Position numbers and translations under genes: made by a program
From: RPQJ01 sp963746325
Lineage (GTDB): Bacteria; Pseudomonadota; Gammaproteobacteria; Steroidobacterales; Steroidobacteraceae
NCBI GenBank assembly: GCA_963746325.1
Contig: CAVVBC010000005.1
Location: 310,001 to 374,000, forward strand
Reading direction: 5' to 3'
DNA: 64,000 nucleotides
Notes under the pieces: generated by a model
Database searches by the model: none
The model's input: the letters and a program-made list of their open reading frames with translations, nothing else
Told to the model about the DNA's origin: nothing
Shown: positions 8,638 to 18,767 of the stretch, one piece after another
Layout of the letters: each line of letters opens with the position of its first letter
Numbering within the stretch: position 1 is the stretch's first letter

Positions 8638-9417
8638 CTACTCTTGTCCCCGCTCGAGCGCCGCACGTGCCGCCTGCTCGACGAACTGCATGGCGGCCTC
8701 GTAGGGTCCGGGGCCGTGACTGACGCGCGCCACGCCGAGCCGTGCCAACTCTGCGAGCGGCGGCAACGTCGACATCATCATGACGTTCACGGGCAAGGGC
8801 GTGCTCGCGCACACGGCGCGGATGTGCTCGGGCTGAAAGATCCCCGGGACGAACAGGCCGCTGGCGCCCGCCTGGAGGTAGGCCGCGGCGCGGTCCGTCG
8901 CAGCATGCACCAGGTTCGCGTCGTGACCTGCGGGCGGCGTCTGCAGGAAGTAATCCGTTCGCGCATTGATGAACAGCGGCATCGAAAGCGCGTCCGCCGC
9001 CGCGCGCGCAGCCTGGATGCGGGCCACCTGGTCGTCGACATCGTGGATCCCCTGCTCGTCGGGAAAGCCGTCCTCGAGGTTGATGCCGACGACGCCGGCA
9101 CCGATGGCCAGCGCAACGCTGTGGGCCACGTCCTGTGGCCGCGGCCCGTAGCCGGATTCGAGGTCGATAGTGACCGGGAGCCGGACAGCCCGCACGATGC
9201 GTTCGATGTTGGCGATGGCGAGGGCCAGCGGCATCTGTTCGCCGTCCGGGTAACCGTGCGCCGCCGCGACGGACCAGCTGCCGGTTCCTATGGCGCGCGC
9301 ACCGGCCGCTGCCACTGCCTTCGCGCTGCCCGCATCCCACGCATTGAAGATGACGAGCGGGTCGCCGGGCACGTGCAGGCGGCGAAAGGCTTCGGCCATC
9401 GAGGACTGCTCAGACAT
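8638..9417 (-). CDS. Isocitrate lyase/PEP mutase family protein
   Basis: A 259-residue TIM-barrel protein. Family features: IFNAWDAGSAKAVAAAGA near the start, ATGT-like AIGTGSW, the metal-binding stretch TIDLESGYG, then GINLEDG and FINARTDYFL. These resemble oxaloacetate decarboxylase-, methylisocitrate lyase- and PEP mutase-like enzymes, which make or break C-C or C-P bonds next to a carboxylate. It lacks a KKCGH-type isocitrate lyase signature, so a specific substrate cannot be assigned. The prolyl oligopeptidase gene ends 4 bp upstream on the same strand, so the two are probably co-transcribed. Confidence 0.88.
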   Translation of the reverse strand: MSEQSSMAEAFRRLHVPGDPLVIFNAWDAGSAKAVAAAGARAIGTGSWSVAAAHGYPDGEQMPLALAIANIERIVRAVRLPVTIDLESGYGPRPQDVAHSVALAIGAGVVGINLEDGFPDEQGIHDVDDQVARIQAARAAADALSMPLFINARTDYFLQTPPAGHDANLVHAATDRAAAYLQAGASGLFVPGIFQPEHIRAVCASTPLPVNVMMMSTLPPLAELARLGVARVSHGPGPYEAAMQFVEQAARAALERGQE

Positions 9418-9421
9418 CGGC

Positions 9422-11549
9422 TCACTCCTGCGACGGCTGAGTTGCTTGCAGCCCCATCAGCATCCGCGCGAAATATGTGTACTCGAGGGCGATGCGATAC
9501 GCGAGCTGATCCTGATTGGACGTGCCGCCGTGCCCGCCTTCCATGTTCTCGTAGTAGAAGTAGTCGCGGCCCAGCGACTTGAGCCGGGCGGCAGCCTTGC
9601 GGGCATGCGCAGGGTGCACGCGGTCGTCCTTGGTCGAGGTGTAGTAGAACACCGGCGGGTACGCCACGCCTTCGCGCAGGTTCTGGTACGGCGACCACTT
9701 CGACATGTATTCCCAGTCGCGCGTCGCTGGATCGCCGTATTCGGCCACCCACGAGGCACCGGCGCCCAATTGCGTGTAGCGCTGCATGTCGAGCAGCGGC
9801 ACGCCGTTCACGATCGCGGCGTACAGGTCGGGGCGCTGGTTCATGACCACGCCCATCAGCAATCCGCCGTTCGACCGGCCGATCGCCCCGAGCTTGCCCT
9901 TGGACGTCACGCCGGTGCGGATCAGGTCTTCGGAGACCGCGATGAAATCGTCGAACACTTTCTGGCGGTTCTGCTTGAGCCCTGCCTGGTGCCAGCCCGG
10001 ACCGAACTCCGATCCGCCGCGGATATTGGACAGCACCAGTACGCCGCCGCGTGCAACCCAGAGCTTGCCGGCCAGCGCGCCGTGTTGCGGTCGCGATGGA
10101 TTCTCGTAGTACACGGGAAGCGTCGCGGACAGGAAGCCGCCATAGGCGTACTGCACCGTCGGCGCGTTACCCCGGGCCAGCACGGACCGCTTGCCCATCA
10201 CGAAGTACGGGATGCGCGTGCCGTCGGTGGAGGTGGCGAATCGCTGCTCGACGACGACATCGTCGGCGTCGTAGGCCGCTGGCGTCCCGAAGATCTTCTG
10301 CGGTTCGTTGACGGCGCTGACTTGGTACAGCGTGAGCGGCGAAGTCAGGCTCTCGAATGAAACCAGCGCATCATCGGTGCCGCCACCGGTCGAGACGAGT
10401 TTGAGCACTCCGTTCTGTGGCAACGGGATCGGAGTGGCCCGCCACTCGCCCGACTTTGCGCGGACCACGCGCGCCGCCTTGCCCGACACATTGTCCAGGT
10501 ACTGCACCACGATGTTGGTCTTGCCGATGCCCACGGCCTCGACCGACTGCGTCGCGCTGGTCGAGAACACCCTCTCGACACTGCCACCCTGCAGGTCGTA
10601 CGCGATGACGGCGCCCGGCGGATGGCTCGTGCCGCGGTGTTGCCATTGCTCGCGCAGCAGGAAGATCGCGCGACCGTCGAGCACTCCCTGGAGGTCGGAA
10701 TTCAGCGGCAGCGGCAGCCTCGTCGGCTTCTCCAGGCCCGGAGCGTAGTGATACTCGTGCTCGAAGAACGAGACGGAGCGGGTCACGAACGGGCGCGCGC
10801 CGCCATCCTGGTCGACGAACGTGCGGATCGCGACGTCCTGCGGCGTGCCTTCGAACAGCGTCGTCGCCTGCGCCAGCGGCGTGCCGCGACGCCAGACCTT
10901 GACGACCCGTGGGTAGCCCGACTCGGTCAGGGCGCCCTCGCCCCAGTCCGTGCCGACCAGCAACGTGTTGGCGTCGACCCAGGTCACGTCGGATTTCGCT
11001 TCCGGCAACGCGAAGCCGTTCTTGACGAACGATTTAGTGACCGTATCGAACTCGCGCCAGGTCGACGTGTCGCCACCGCCGCGCGACAGCTCGACCATGC
11101 AGTGGCGGTCTGCCGGCGCGAGGCACACGAACTGGTCGCTGATCCAGTTCTCACCCTCGTCCTGCGCCAGGCGGTCGAAGTCGATCAGCGTCTCCCAGTC
11201 CGGCTTGCCCTTCCGATAGCTCTCGACACTCGTGCGCCGCCAGAGGCCGCGCACGTGCGTCTCGTCCTGCCAGAAGTTGTACACGGCGCCGGCGTGGATC
11301 GAGCCCGTGGGAATGCGCCTAGGCGACGTCAGGATCGCCAGCGCCTCCGCCCGCATCGGCGCGAAACGCGAATCGGCTTCCAGCACCGGCAACGACCGTG
11401 CGTTCTCGGCCCGGGCCCAGTCGAGCGCCTTGACGCCCTCGATTTCCTCGAGCCACACGAACGGATCCACCACCTGCTGCTCAGCCAGCACGGGAAGCGC
11501 CAACACGGTCAGCCGCGGACACGGCGGCCAGCGATAAGGTGCGGAACAA
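9422..11549 (-). CDS. Prolyl oligopeptidase family serine peptidase (one frameshift in the signal peptide)
   Basis: A serine peptidase of family S9 with an N-terminal beta-propeller and C-terminal alpha/beta-hydrolase domain. The catalytic triad is visible near the C-terminus: Ser in GRSNGG (about residue 560), Asp in TKDDRVHP (about 638) and His in EGGHGG (about 674). The peptidase frame runs back only to VLALPVLAEQQ. The first half of the signal peptide (LFRTLSLAAVSA), after a TTG at 11549 with GAGGAG upstream, lies in another frame. Removing one base near 11513-11518 joins them into a normal signal peptide and a 708-residue protein. It is divergent from the M19 dipeptidase gene, so both may serve peptide use in the periplasm. 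Confidence 0.88.
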
Positions 11550-11667
11550 CGGAGACTCCTCGCCGGTGCAGGTGCGTCGGCCAATCTGGATTGCAACGAA
11601 TCGTAGTTGACGCTGACCGGCCCGGCCAGTGCAAACTGACGGCCATCGCAAGGCGCTGGAGTCTTCC

Positions 11668-12873
11668 GTGTCGAAACCATCATTCCGCTGGCTGGCGTGG
11701 CTGGCCTGCCTGCCGCTGGCGGCGGTCGCTGCGGGTACCGACCCGGCGGCTGCGCGCAGGCTGCATTTCGACGCCCTGGTCATCGACACGCACGACGACA
11801 CCACGCAGCGACTGCTCGATCCTGCCTTCGACTTGGGAGTGCGCCACGCGGACGGCAGCATCGACATCCCGCGCATGCGCGAGGGCGGGCTCGACGCGAT
11901 CTTCTTCTCGATCTGGATTCCAGGCACGACCACCGGCAAGGAAGCAGTGGCCCAGGCGCTGCGGCAGATCGAGGCCGTCAAGCGCCAGGTGGCTGCGCAC
12001 CCGCAGGACCTCGAGCTCGTGACGACTGCGGACGGCATCCGTCGCGCTGCAGCCGCAGGGCGCATCGCCGTGCTGCTGGGCGTCGAAGGCGGTCACATGA
12101 TCGACAACGACCTGGCCAACCTGCGGCGCTTCCATGAACTGGGCGTGCGCTACATGACTCTCACGCACAGCGTGAACGTCGACTGGGCCGACTCATCGAC
12201 GGACACGCCGAAGAACGCGGGACTCAGCGACTTCGGTCGCGAGGTCGTCCGCGAGATGAATCGACTCGGCATGATGGTCGACGTGTCCCACGTCTCCGAC
12301 GCGACGTTCGACGACGTGCTCGCACTCAGCACCGCACCTGTCATCGCCTCGCATTCGTCGGCGCGCGCCATCGCACGGGTGCCGCGCAACATGAACGACC
12401 GCATGATCCGCGCGCTGGCCGACAAGGACGGCGTCATGCACGTCAATTTCCACATGGCTTTCCTGTCGCAGCCGTACACCACTGCCATCAAGGCCGATGG
12501 CAAGCGGATCGACAACGCGATCAATGCGCAGGCCGAGGAACGATGCGGCACGGACGAAGCCTGCCTGATCATGACGGGCAGCCAGCTCGCGCGCGAACGT
12601 GTCGCGGCCGGGCGGCTGCCGCGCGTCGAATGGACGGCGATCGTCGATCACATCGTCTACGCCGCACGTCTCGGCGGCGCGGCGCACGTGGGACTCGGGT
12701 CGGATTTCGACGGCGCCGACATGCCTTACGGCATGGAGGATGTCGCCGGCCTGCCGCAGATCACGGCCGCGCTGCTGGAACGTGGCCTGTCCCCGGCGGA
12801 CGTCCGCGGCATCCTGGGCGGCAACCTGTTGCGCGTGATGGAAAAAGTCGAGGCCGTCGCTGCGAAACAGTGA
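11668..12873 (+). CDS. Membrane dipeptidase (peptidase M19), exported
   Basis: A 401-residue zinc dipeptidase of the renal dipeptidase family. A signal peptide (WLAWLACLPLAAVAAG) is followed by the family start LVIDTHDDT, with metal-binding His and Asp. Further marks are LLGVEGGHMI (bridging Glu), MTLTHS, VDVSHVSD, IASHSSARA and HVGLGSDFDGAD. GTG at 11668 is chosen because it lies directly before the signal peptide with GGAG 7 bp upstream; the frame is open to 11629. The family cleaves dipeptides and sometimes beta-lactams. It is divergent from the prolyl oligopeptidase gene across 118 bp. Confidence 0.92.
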   Translation: MSKPSFRWLAWLACLPLAAVAAGTDPAAARRLHFDALVIDTHDDTTQRLLDPAFDLGVRHADGSIDIPRMREGGLDAIFFSIWIPGTTTGKEAVAQALRQIEAVKRQVAAHPQDLELVTTADGIRRAAAAGRIAVLLGVEGGHMIDNDLANLRRFHELGVRYMTLTHSVNVDWADSSTDTPKNAGLSDFGREVVREMNRLGMMVDVSHVSDATFDDVLALSTAPVIASHSSARAIARVPRNMNDRMIRALADKDGVMHVNFHMAFLSQPYTTAIKADGKRIDNAINAQAEERCGTDEACLIMTGSQLARERVAAGRLPRVEWTAIVDHIVYAARLGGAAHVGLGSDFDGADMPYGMEDVAGLPQITAALLERGLSPADVRGILGGNLLRVMEKVEAVAAKQ

Positions 12874-12897
12874 AGTCCGCAGCCGGTTGCACGGCCG

Positions 12898-13992
12898 TCA
12901 GTCCCAGAGCGAGACGACGTAACCCGCGTCGGCCGGACGCTGTCCGCCATGCACCCCTTGCCAGGTGGCTGCTGCCGCCGCCGCACCACGCGGATGCTCC
13001 AGGTGCAGCCAGATTCGGCTGGACGCCACGAAGCTGCGCAAGGCAGCCGCGACGCGTTGCTGGTATCCGCGCGGTCCCCAATCCTGCACACGCTTCTTCA
13101 CCTGGCTGGGTGCGAAAAAGAATGCTGGCTTCGGACCGGCCAGCGTCACGGCTTGTGCAGGGGCCGAGTCGTGGTGACTGCGGCCAATGGCCATCGAATG
13201 CCTGAGCTGGTCGCCGAAATGCGCGTGCACCGCCGCGAGCACCGGCCCGCTGCCGGCCATGTCGATCGAGACGATGGGCGAAAGCCGCGGCACCCGCGCG
13301 ATCTCGTCATAGGTCACGACTTCGTCGTAGCAGCCCAACCCGTGCGTAAACGCATGATTGCGAGCGGAAGTGACGCCGATGACTTCGATGCCGGCGCGCG
13401 TGCCCGCGCAGTGCGCAAAGCCGATCGCGGTCTTGCTGGACGCTGACAGCACCAGGACGCGCCGCGCGCCGAACCAGTCGTTGTCGGCAAAGTAGTCCGC
13501 AGCGAGCCAGCCGGTCAGGAACAGTCCGCGCAGCAGGGCGTGGCGGTCCTCGGCGTCGCTGCCTGCCTCGTACAGCGGATCGTGGTGGGTCGCGGTGTAA
13601 GCGCGATAGACCGCGGCATGGGCTGCACGATGCGCGCCATCGTCCCTGAAACCGTCCGCGGTCGGGCTGGCGCTCAAGTCGACGTAGCGCGCCATGGGGT
13701 ACCAGCCGTAATACCGCCCGCCCACGGGGATCCCGGGTTGCTGCGATTCGACAACCTCCGCCCAACCCATCGCCGGGACATTGCCCCATGGGTCCGACCC
13801 GGTCGGGAAGAAATCCCAGTACCCGAGCAGGTTGCCAGTGGTGGCATAGGTCACGGTGTTGGCGGTCAGCGCAAACCGGTCGATGCGCAGGCGCACCTGG
13901 CCAGGGGTGAGCGCAGGCAGGTCCGCCTCGTGGATGCGCGACTCCCCGTGTGACGCGCGGTCGATCTGCAGCGAGACGTTTGGATTTGACAT
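12898..13992 (-). CDS. DUF2855 family protein
   Basis: A 364-residue protein resembling zinc-free members of the medium-chain dehydrogenase fold. An N-terminal GroES-like half carries LRIDRFALTANTVTYATTGN and WGFA-like GWAEVVESQ. A nucleotide-binding half carries RVLVLSASSKTAIGFAHC and VIGVTSARN. These match DUF2855, which has no established activity. It ends 24 bp from the convergent dipeptidase gene. A TATAGT hexamer on the minus strand (14016-14021) could be its -10 element. Confidence 0.88.
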   Translation of the reverse strand: MSNPNVSLQIDRASHGESRIHEADLPALTPGQVRLRIDRFALTANTVTYATTGNLLGYWDFFPTGSDPWGNVPAMGWAEVVESQQPGIPVGGRYYGWYPMARYVDLSASPTADGFRDDGAHRAAHAAVYRAYTATHHDPLYEAGSDAEDRHALLRGLFLTGWLAADYFADNDWFGARRVLVLSASSKTAIGFAHCAGTRAGIEVIGVTSARNHAFTHGLGCYDEVVTYDEIARVPRLSPIVSIDMAGSGPVLAAVHAHFGDQLRHSMAIGRSHHDSAPAQAVTLAGPKPAFFFAPSQVKKRVQDWGPRGYQQRVAAALRSFVASSRIWLHLEHPRGAAAAAATWQGVHGGQRPADAGYVVSLWD

Positions 13993-14104
13993 CGCAGCTC
14001 CCCGTTCGGGTGAACACTATAGTCGTGCTGGCGCCCGGCTTGGCGCTCATCGCAGCACCGGTCATTCCGCCGGGCGACATCGGTCACCGCCACCTGGGCC
14101 TCGA

Positions 14105-14134
14105 TTGCTGACGCTTCCGGCGACAGTCTAGAAT
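14105..14134 (+). promoter_or_regulatory. Putative sigma-70 promoter for the TPR protein
   Basis: TTGCTG at 14105-14110, an 18-bp spacer and TAGAAT at 14129-14134, about 40 bp before the ATG at 14176. Only a consensus match by eye. Confidence 0.35.
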
Positions 14135-14175
14135 CGATCCTGCCGCAACGGCCACCCGGCCGGGCCCTGGACCAC

Positions 14176-15972
14176 ATGAAGCACTTCATTGAGGAACTGC
14201 GGCGGCGTGGCGTATTGCGGGCCGGCCTCGTCTACCTCGCGAGCGCGTGGCTCGTAGTGCAGGTGCTCGAGACCCTGGTCCCGATTTTCGGCCTGCCTGA
14301 AACCAGCATCCGCTGGGTCGTGATTGCACTGGCCCTCGGCCTCGTTCCCGTCGTCACACTGTCCTGGACGTTCGAATGGACGATCCAGGGCTTGCGCAAG
14401 GACACCGAGGTCGCGCAGGACCCCGTCGCGCGGGCCGCAGGCAAACGCAAATTCGACCGGCTCTTCATTGCGGTGGTTGCCGTCGTGTTCGGCTACCTTG
14501 CCGTCGACAGGCTCATGCTCCAACCATCGCGCGAACCTGCGCAAGGTTCGCCGTCGTCAGTCGCCGTTGCGGTTCTGCCGTTCCAGACGCTCGGCGCAGA
14601 AGCAGGGCGAGAGTACTTTACGGATGGCGTGCACGAAGAGTTGCTCGCCCAGTTGTCGCAGGTCCAGTCGCTGGCAGTGCGTTCGCGGACGTCCGTGATG
14701 CCGTATCGCAGGCGAACCCAGTCTCTCGCTGAAATCGCTCACGCACTGGCAGCTGACATGATCGTCGAGGGCAGTGTCCGCCATGCCGGACAACGCGTAC
14801 GCATCACCGCCCAACTCATTGACACGCGCACCGACGAGCATCTCTGGACGGGCAGCTTCGACGCGGAATTGACGGTCCAGAACCTGTTCGATATCCAGGC
14901 CCAGGCTGCGCGCGAGATCGCGGCCGCGCTGGAGACCAGGCTCTCGACGGTGGGCATGGCCGCCTCAGGCGACCACCTGCCGACCCAGGACCTTGCGGCC
15001 TATGACCATTTCCTGCTCGGCAAGTATCACTATCGCAAGAGCCGGGTCGATGACCTGCGACTGAGCGTCGAACACCTCGAAGCCGCGGTTGCGCTGGACC
15101 CCAGGTTCGCCGAAGCCTGGGACTGGCTGGCATTCGCACACAGTCATTCCGGAACGAGTAATGGCTGGCTGCTGCCCAAGGACGCCTACCCAAAGGCGCA
15201 GGCAGCGGCACTGCGGGCACTCGAACTCGATCCGACGCGAACGGAATCGCGCGCGCTGCTCGGCTACCTGCGTGGGGTTTATGACTGGGACTGGCCCGGT
15301 GCGCTGGCGGCGCTTGAGCACGCGGTCGAGTTGTCGCCAGAGACGTCGGGGACGATCTGGAGCTACGGCTATGTGCTCGCAATCATGGGACGTCACGACG
15401 ATGCCGTGAAGATTGCCGCAGAGTTCGCGGACTCAAACCCCGGCGATCCGCGCGGCCATGCGGAGGTGGCGTACCGGCTGGTGGACGCGGGTCGCTACCA
15501 GGATGCCCTGGCACGCATACATCGGGCGCAGTCATTGGGCGGCGAACCCGGACCCCTGCACGGCCTCGCCGGTGTGGCGCTGATCGGCCTTGGCCGGTAT
15601 GGGGCGGCTGTTGACCGGCTTGAACTGGCGGCAGGCTTCCAGGGACGCGCTCACGACGTGCTCGGCCACCTGGGCTTCGCGTATGCCCGCAGTGATCGCC
15701 TCGACTCTGCCCGCGCGGTGCTGGCCGAGTTGCAGGACCGACGCCCGCGCGAACTCGTCTCGCCGGTCTCGCTGGCTTTCGTCCTGGCCGGTCTGGGCGA
15801 AACCGATGCGGCCCTGACCCAGCTCGAACGAGCTGCCGACGAGCGGCAACGGGAGGTGTGTGTCGCCGGCTATTCGCCGTTACTGGCCGACCTGCGCGCT
15901 GAACCCCGGTTTCGGGCCCTGCTGGCACGCATGGGGCTGTCGCATCAGGCAGCGAAGTCGTCAGCGCTGTAA
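14176..15972 (+). CDS. Membrane-anchored TPR protein
   Basis: A 598-residue protein. The N-terminus (MKHFIEELRRRGVLRAG) precedes two membrane segments near residues 15-35 and 48-70, with a third near 98-113. A FlgO/TolB-like domain follows (VAVLPFQTLG, FTDGVHEELLAQLSQ, VEGSVRHAGQRVRITAQLID), then a region of tetratricopeptide repeats from about residue 270 to the end. The layout matches TPR proteins that often carry an adenylate-cyclase or winged-helix output domain at the N-terminus; none is present here. Probably a scaffold or sensor at the inner membrane; no partner is evident. Confidence 0.85.
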   Translation: MKHFIEELRRRGVLRAGLVYLASAWLVVQVLETLVPIFGLPETSIRWVVIALALGLVPVVTLSWTFEWTIQGLRKDTEVAQDPVARAAGKRKFDRLFIAVVAVVFGYLAVDRLMLQPSREPAQGSPSSVAVAVLPFQTLGAEAGREYFTDGVHEELLAQLSQVQSLAVRSRTSVMPYRRRTQSLAEIAHALAADMIVEGSVRHAGQRVRITAQLIDTRTDEHLWTGSFDAELTVQNLFDIQAQAAREIAAALETRLSTVGMAASGDHLPTQDLAAYDHFLLGKYHYRKSRVDDLRLSVEHLEAAVALDPRFAEAWDWLAFAHSHSGTSNGWLLPKDAYPKAQAAALRALELDPTRTESRALLGYLRGVYDWDWPGALAALEHAVELSPETSGTIWSYGYVLAIMGRHDDAVKIAAEFADSNPGDPRGHAEVAYRLVDAGRYQDALARIHRAQSLGGEPGPLHGLAGVALIGLGRYGAAVDRLELAAGFQGRAHDVLGHLGFAYARSDRLDSARAVLAELQDRRPRELVSPVSLAFVLAGLGETDAALTQLERAADERQREVCVAGYSPLLADLRAEPRFRALLARMGLSHQAAKSSAL

Positions 15973-16054
15973 ACTCTGCCACCCCCGCCATCTCGCGCGG
16001 GGGACCAGCAAATCGAGGTCGGGCGCGAGCACCGTACCCGGCGGGAGACGCAGG

Positions 16055-17573
16055 ATGAGACCGACGCTGAACGTCATCAGCCCCGATCTGTGTGCCAGGG
16101 TGGTCACCGAGGCCAAGCGCATCCTGGCCGAGACCGGCATCGACATTCGCGGGCCCGGCATGCGCCAGCGCCTGCTCGACCACGGCCTCAAGACGACGGC
16201 CAGACGGGCGCGTGCTGTTTCCGCCCGAGGTCGTCGAGCGCGCGATCGCCACGGCGCCCAAGTCGTTCACGCTGTTCAACCGCGACGGCGAGCCGCACGC
16301 GGAGCTCGGCGGCAACAACGTCCACTACGTGCCGGGCTCGAGCGGCCTCAAGATCCAGGACCACCGCACCGGCGAGACCCGCCTGTCGAACTCGATCGAC
16401 TTCATCGAGTACGCCCGGCTCTGCGACGGACTCGAACACATCGCGTACCTGGCCACCGCGTTCTCGACCAACAAGGACATCGAGTCGCAGGTGTCGGACG
16501 CGTGGCGCCTGTACATGCTGCTGACCACCTCGAAGAAGCCGATGGTGTCGGGCGCCTTCACCGAGCACGGCGTGCCGCGCATGCGCGACATGATGCAGCT
16601 GTTCCGCCGCGACCGGGCCGAACTGATCGCGAAGCCGATGTCGATCTTCACGATCACCGCCACGGGCAATTTCCGTTACGGCGAAGACTCGTGCCAGAAC
16701 ATGCTCGATTGCGTCGAGGCCGGCATCCCGGTCGAGATCGTGCCCGTGACGCTGATGGGCCTGATCGCCCCCGTGACGCTCGTCGGCGCGCTCGTGTTCC
16801 ACGTCGCCGACGTGCTGACGGGCATCACCATGGCGCAGATCGTGCGCCCCGGCGCACCCGTGCTGTTTGGCGGCGCGCCGGCCACGTTCCACATGAAGTC
16901 CGCCAGCTCGCCGATGGCGGCGATCGAGGCGCAGCATCTCAACGTCGCCTACGTCGCCGTGGCGAAGTCGCTGGGCCTGCCCACGCAGGCCTACATGGCG
17001 CTGAGCGATGGCAAGTCGCTCGATGCGCAGGCCGGCGGCGAGACCTTCAGCAGCGCGCTGCTGGCCGCGATTGCCGGCGTCAACTCGGTGTCGGGCCCCG
17101 GCATGCTCGATTTCGTGCTCACGTTCAGCCTGCCGAAGCTCGTGTTCGACAACGAAGTGTGCGGCCAGTGCCTGCACTTCGTGCGCGACCTGAACGTCGT
17201 CGACGACCTGCCCACGCAGGACCTGGTGGCCGACCTGCTCGCGAACGATCACCTGATCACGTCGCCGCACACGCTGAGCCACTGGCCGCAGGAGCTGTAC
17301 CTGACCGCGCCGGTGATCGACCGCGAGAATCGCGAGACGTGGGAGAAGGCGGGCGCGAAGGACATCCACCAGCGCACCAGCGAAGAAGTGGAGACGCGGC
17401 TGCAGGCCTACCAGGGCATCGAAACCGATGCGGCCCTGGACGCTGAAATGCGCCGCATGATCGTGGCGGGCATGACGGCCGAGGCGCCGCTGCCGGAATT
17501 GCCGCCGCTGCCGGAAGGCGGGCCGCGCGAGACGCTGCGTGCACGGCGACCGAATCGCCGGCGTGCAAGCTGA
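16055..17573 (+). CDS. MttB-family (trimethylamine methyltransferase superfamily) protein, one frameshift
   Basis: Member of the MttB superfamily of corrinoid-dependent methyltransferases. Archaeal MttB demethylates trimethylamine using pyrrolysine. Bacterial members without pyrrolysine include glycine betaine and carnitine demethylases. Visible blocks: LFPPEVVERAIATAPKSFTL, VHYVPGSSGLKI, VTLMGLIAPVTLVGAL and VRPGAPVLFGGAPATFHM. No in-frame amber codon marks a pyrrolysine. The N-terminus (MRPTLNVISPDLCARVV) lies in the frame of ATG 16055 and the rest one base further on. Removing one base near 16195-16204 gives a 505-residue protein. No corrinoid-protein gene is nearby. A second member lies at 32980-34519. 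Confidence 0.82.
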
Positions 17574-17674
17574 CCTCGCAGCTCCAGCCTCGATGGCGCA
17601 GTGCGATCTGCTGCCGCGTAGCTGCAACATCTCGATCGCCGCGAGTCTGACAATCTGCACAGGGGGACTGATCA

Positions 17675-18097
17675 ATGAATCAATTGCCGAAGTGGTACCT
17701 GCCCGTCACGATCGCGGCCCTGCTATGGAACCTGATGGGGTGCGGGGCTTACCTGAGCGACGTGCTGCTCACCGCAGAGGACGTCGCGAAGATGAGCGCG
17801 GACCAGCAGGCGCTCTATGCCTCGCGACCAGGCTGGGCGGTGGCTGCCACGGCGGTCGCAGTCTGGGGCGGCGCGCTCGGTAGCCTCGGCCTGATCCTGC
17901 GCAGACGCTGGGCGCTGCCGCTGCTGTCCGCTTCACTGATCGGACTGGTCGTGCAGGACGTGGCGATGTTCGTGCTGAGCGACGTTCTCAAGGTGTATGG
18001 CTCGGCCGTGCTGGGATTGCAGTTCCTCGTACTGGCGATCGCGGTCGGCCTGCTGTGGTTCGCGCGCGTGGCCAATGCGAAGGGCTGGCTGCGCTAG
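17675..18097 (+). CDS. Four-helix membrane protein of unknown function
   Basis: A 140-residue protein with hydrophobic segments at about residues 9-29, 52-74, 81-99 and 111-130, and a short soluble loop between the first two (LTAEDVAKMSADQQALYAS). This looks like the small integral proteins with the 'AEDVAKMSADQQALY' type loop found in many Gammaproteobacteria, with no assigned role. ATG 17675 has AGGGGGA 9 bp upstream. The next gene starts 16 bp after its stop. Confidence 0.75.
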   Translation: MNQLPKWYLPVTIAALLWNLMGCGAYLSDVLLTAEDVAKMSADQQALYASRPGWAVAATAVAVWGGALGSLGLILRRRWALPLLSASLIGLVVQDVAMFVLSDVLKVYGSAVLGLQFLVLAIAVGLLWFARVANAKGWLR

Positions 18098-18113
18098 CGT
18101 CCAGATCCGCCCC

Positions 18114-18758
18114 ATGCCCCACCCCGCCCGTCTGCTGCAGATCCCGTTGCTCGCCTTGACCTGCGGGCTACTGCTGCTCGCGGGCTGCGCGTCGAAGATG
18201 TCCAGGGAAGAGTGCCGCACGGTGGACTGGCGCACCGTGGGCTACGAGGATGGTGTCGCTGGTCAGCCGGGCGATCGCATCGGCGAGCACCGCCGCGCAT
18301 GTGCCGAACACGGCGTCACGCCGGATCTCGATGCGTACCTGGCCGGTCGTACCGCCGGGCTGCGCGAGTATTGCCAGCCACACAACGCCTACCGTGCCGG
18401 GGCCAATGGCTACACTTATTACGACACCTGCCCGGCCGATCTAGCGCCTGCGTTCGTCGAGGCGTACGACGAAGGCCGTGGCCTCTATGTGCGCGAGCGC
18501 AAGGTCGTCGAGACGGACGAATCGATCGAACAGAAACGTCGCGAGATCCGGCGTCTCGAGGACCGTGTCGCGGAAAGTGCGTTCGACGTGATCGACACGA
18601 ACGCCACGCCGGAGCAGCGCACGCAGGGCGTGCTCGATACCAAGCAGGCCGCGGAGCGCATCGGCCAGCTCAAGGCCGAGATCGCCCAGCTCGAGCAGGA
18701 ACGGGCTCGTTACCAGGCCGAGCTCGACGCCTACCGCAAGACGGTCGTCCCGCGGTAG
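18114..18758 (+). CDS. DUF2799-like lipoprotein
   Basis: A 214-residue protein. The lipobox LLLLAGCAS sets the lipidated Cys near residue 23, so the mature protein is membrane-anchored. A Cys-rich DUF2799-type domain follows (SREECRTVDWRTVGYEDG, LREYCQPHNAYRAGANG, YYDTCP). The C-terminal third is charged and coiled-coil-like (about residues 135-210, with EIAQLEQERARYQAEL). Function is unknown. The metallohydrolase gene follows after 9 bp. Confidence 0.82.
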   Translation: MPHPARLLQIPLLALTCGLLLLAGCASKMSREECRTVDWRTVGYEDGVAGQPGDRIGEHRRACAEHGVTPDLDAYLAGRTAGLREYCQPHNAYRAGANGYTYYDTCPADLAPAFVEAYDEGRGLYVRERKVVETDESIEQKRREIRRLEDRVAESAFDVIDTNATPEQRTQGVLDTKQAAERIGQLKAEIAQLEQERARYQAELDAYRKTVVPR

Positions 18759-18767
18759 CACTCGCCC

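Noticed and set aside
9422..11549. Prolyl oligopeptidase start at 11683
   Set aside because: The frame is open to there, but the upstream part overlaps the divergent dipeptidase leader, has no signal peptide in frame, and the TTG at 11549 gives a clean signal peptide after a one-base correction.
16055..17573. Programmed +1 frameshifting in the MttB-family gene
   Set aside because: No slippery site or stimulatory structure is seen and many unrelated genes nearby have the same kind of one-base insertion; a common technical cause is simpler.
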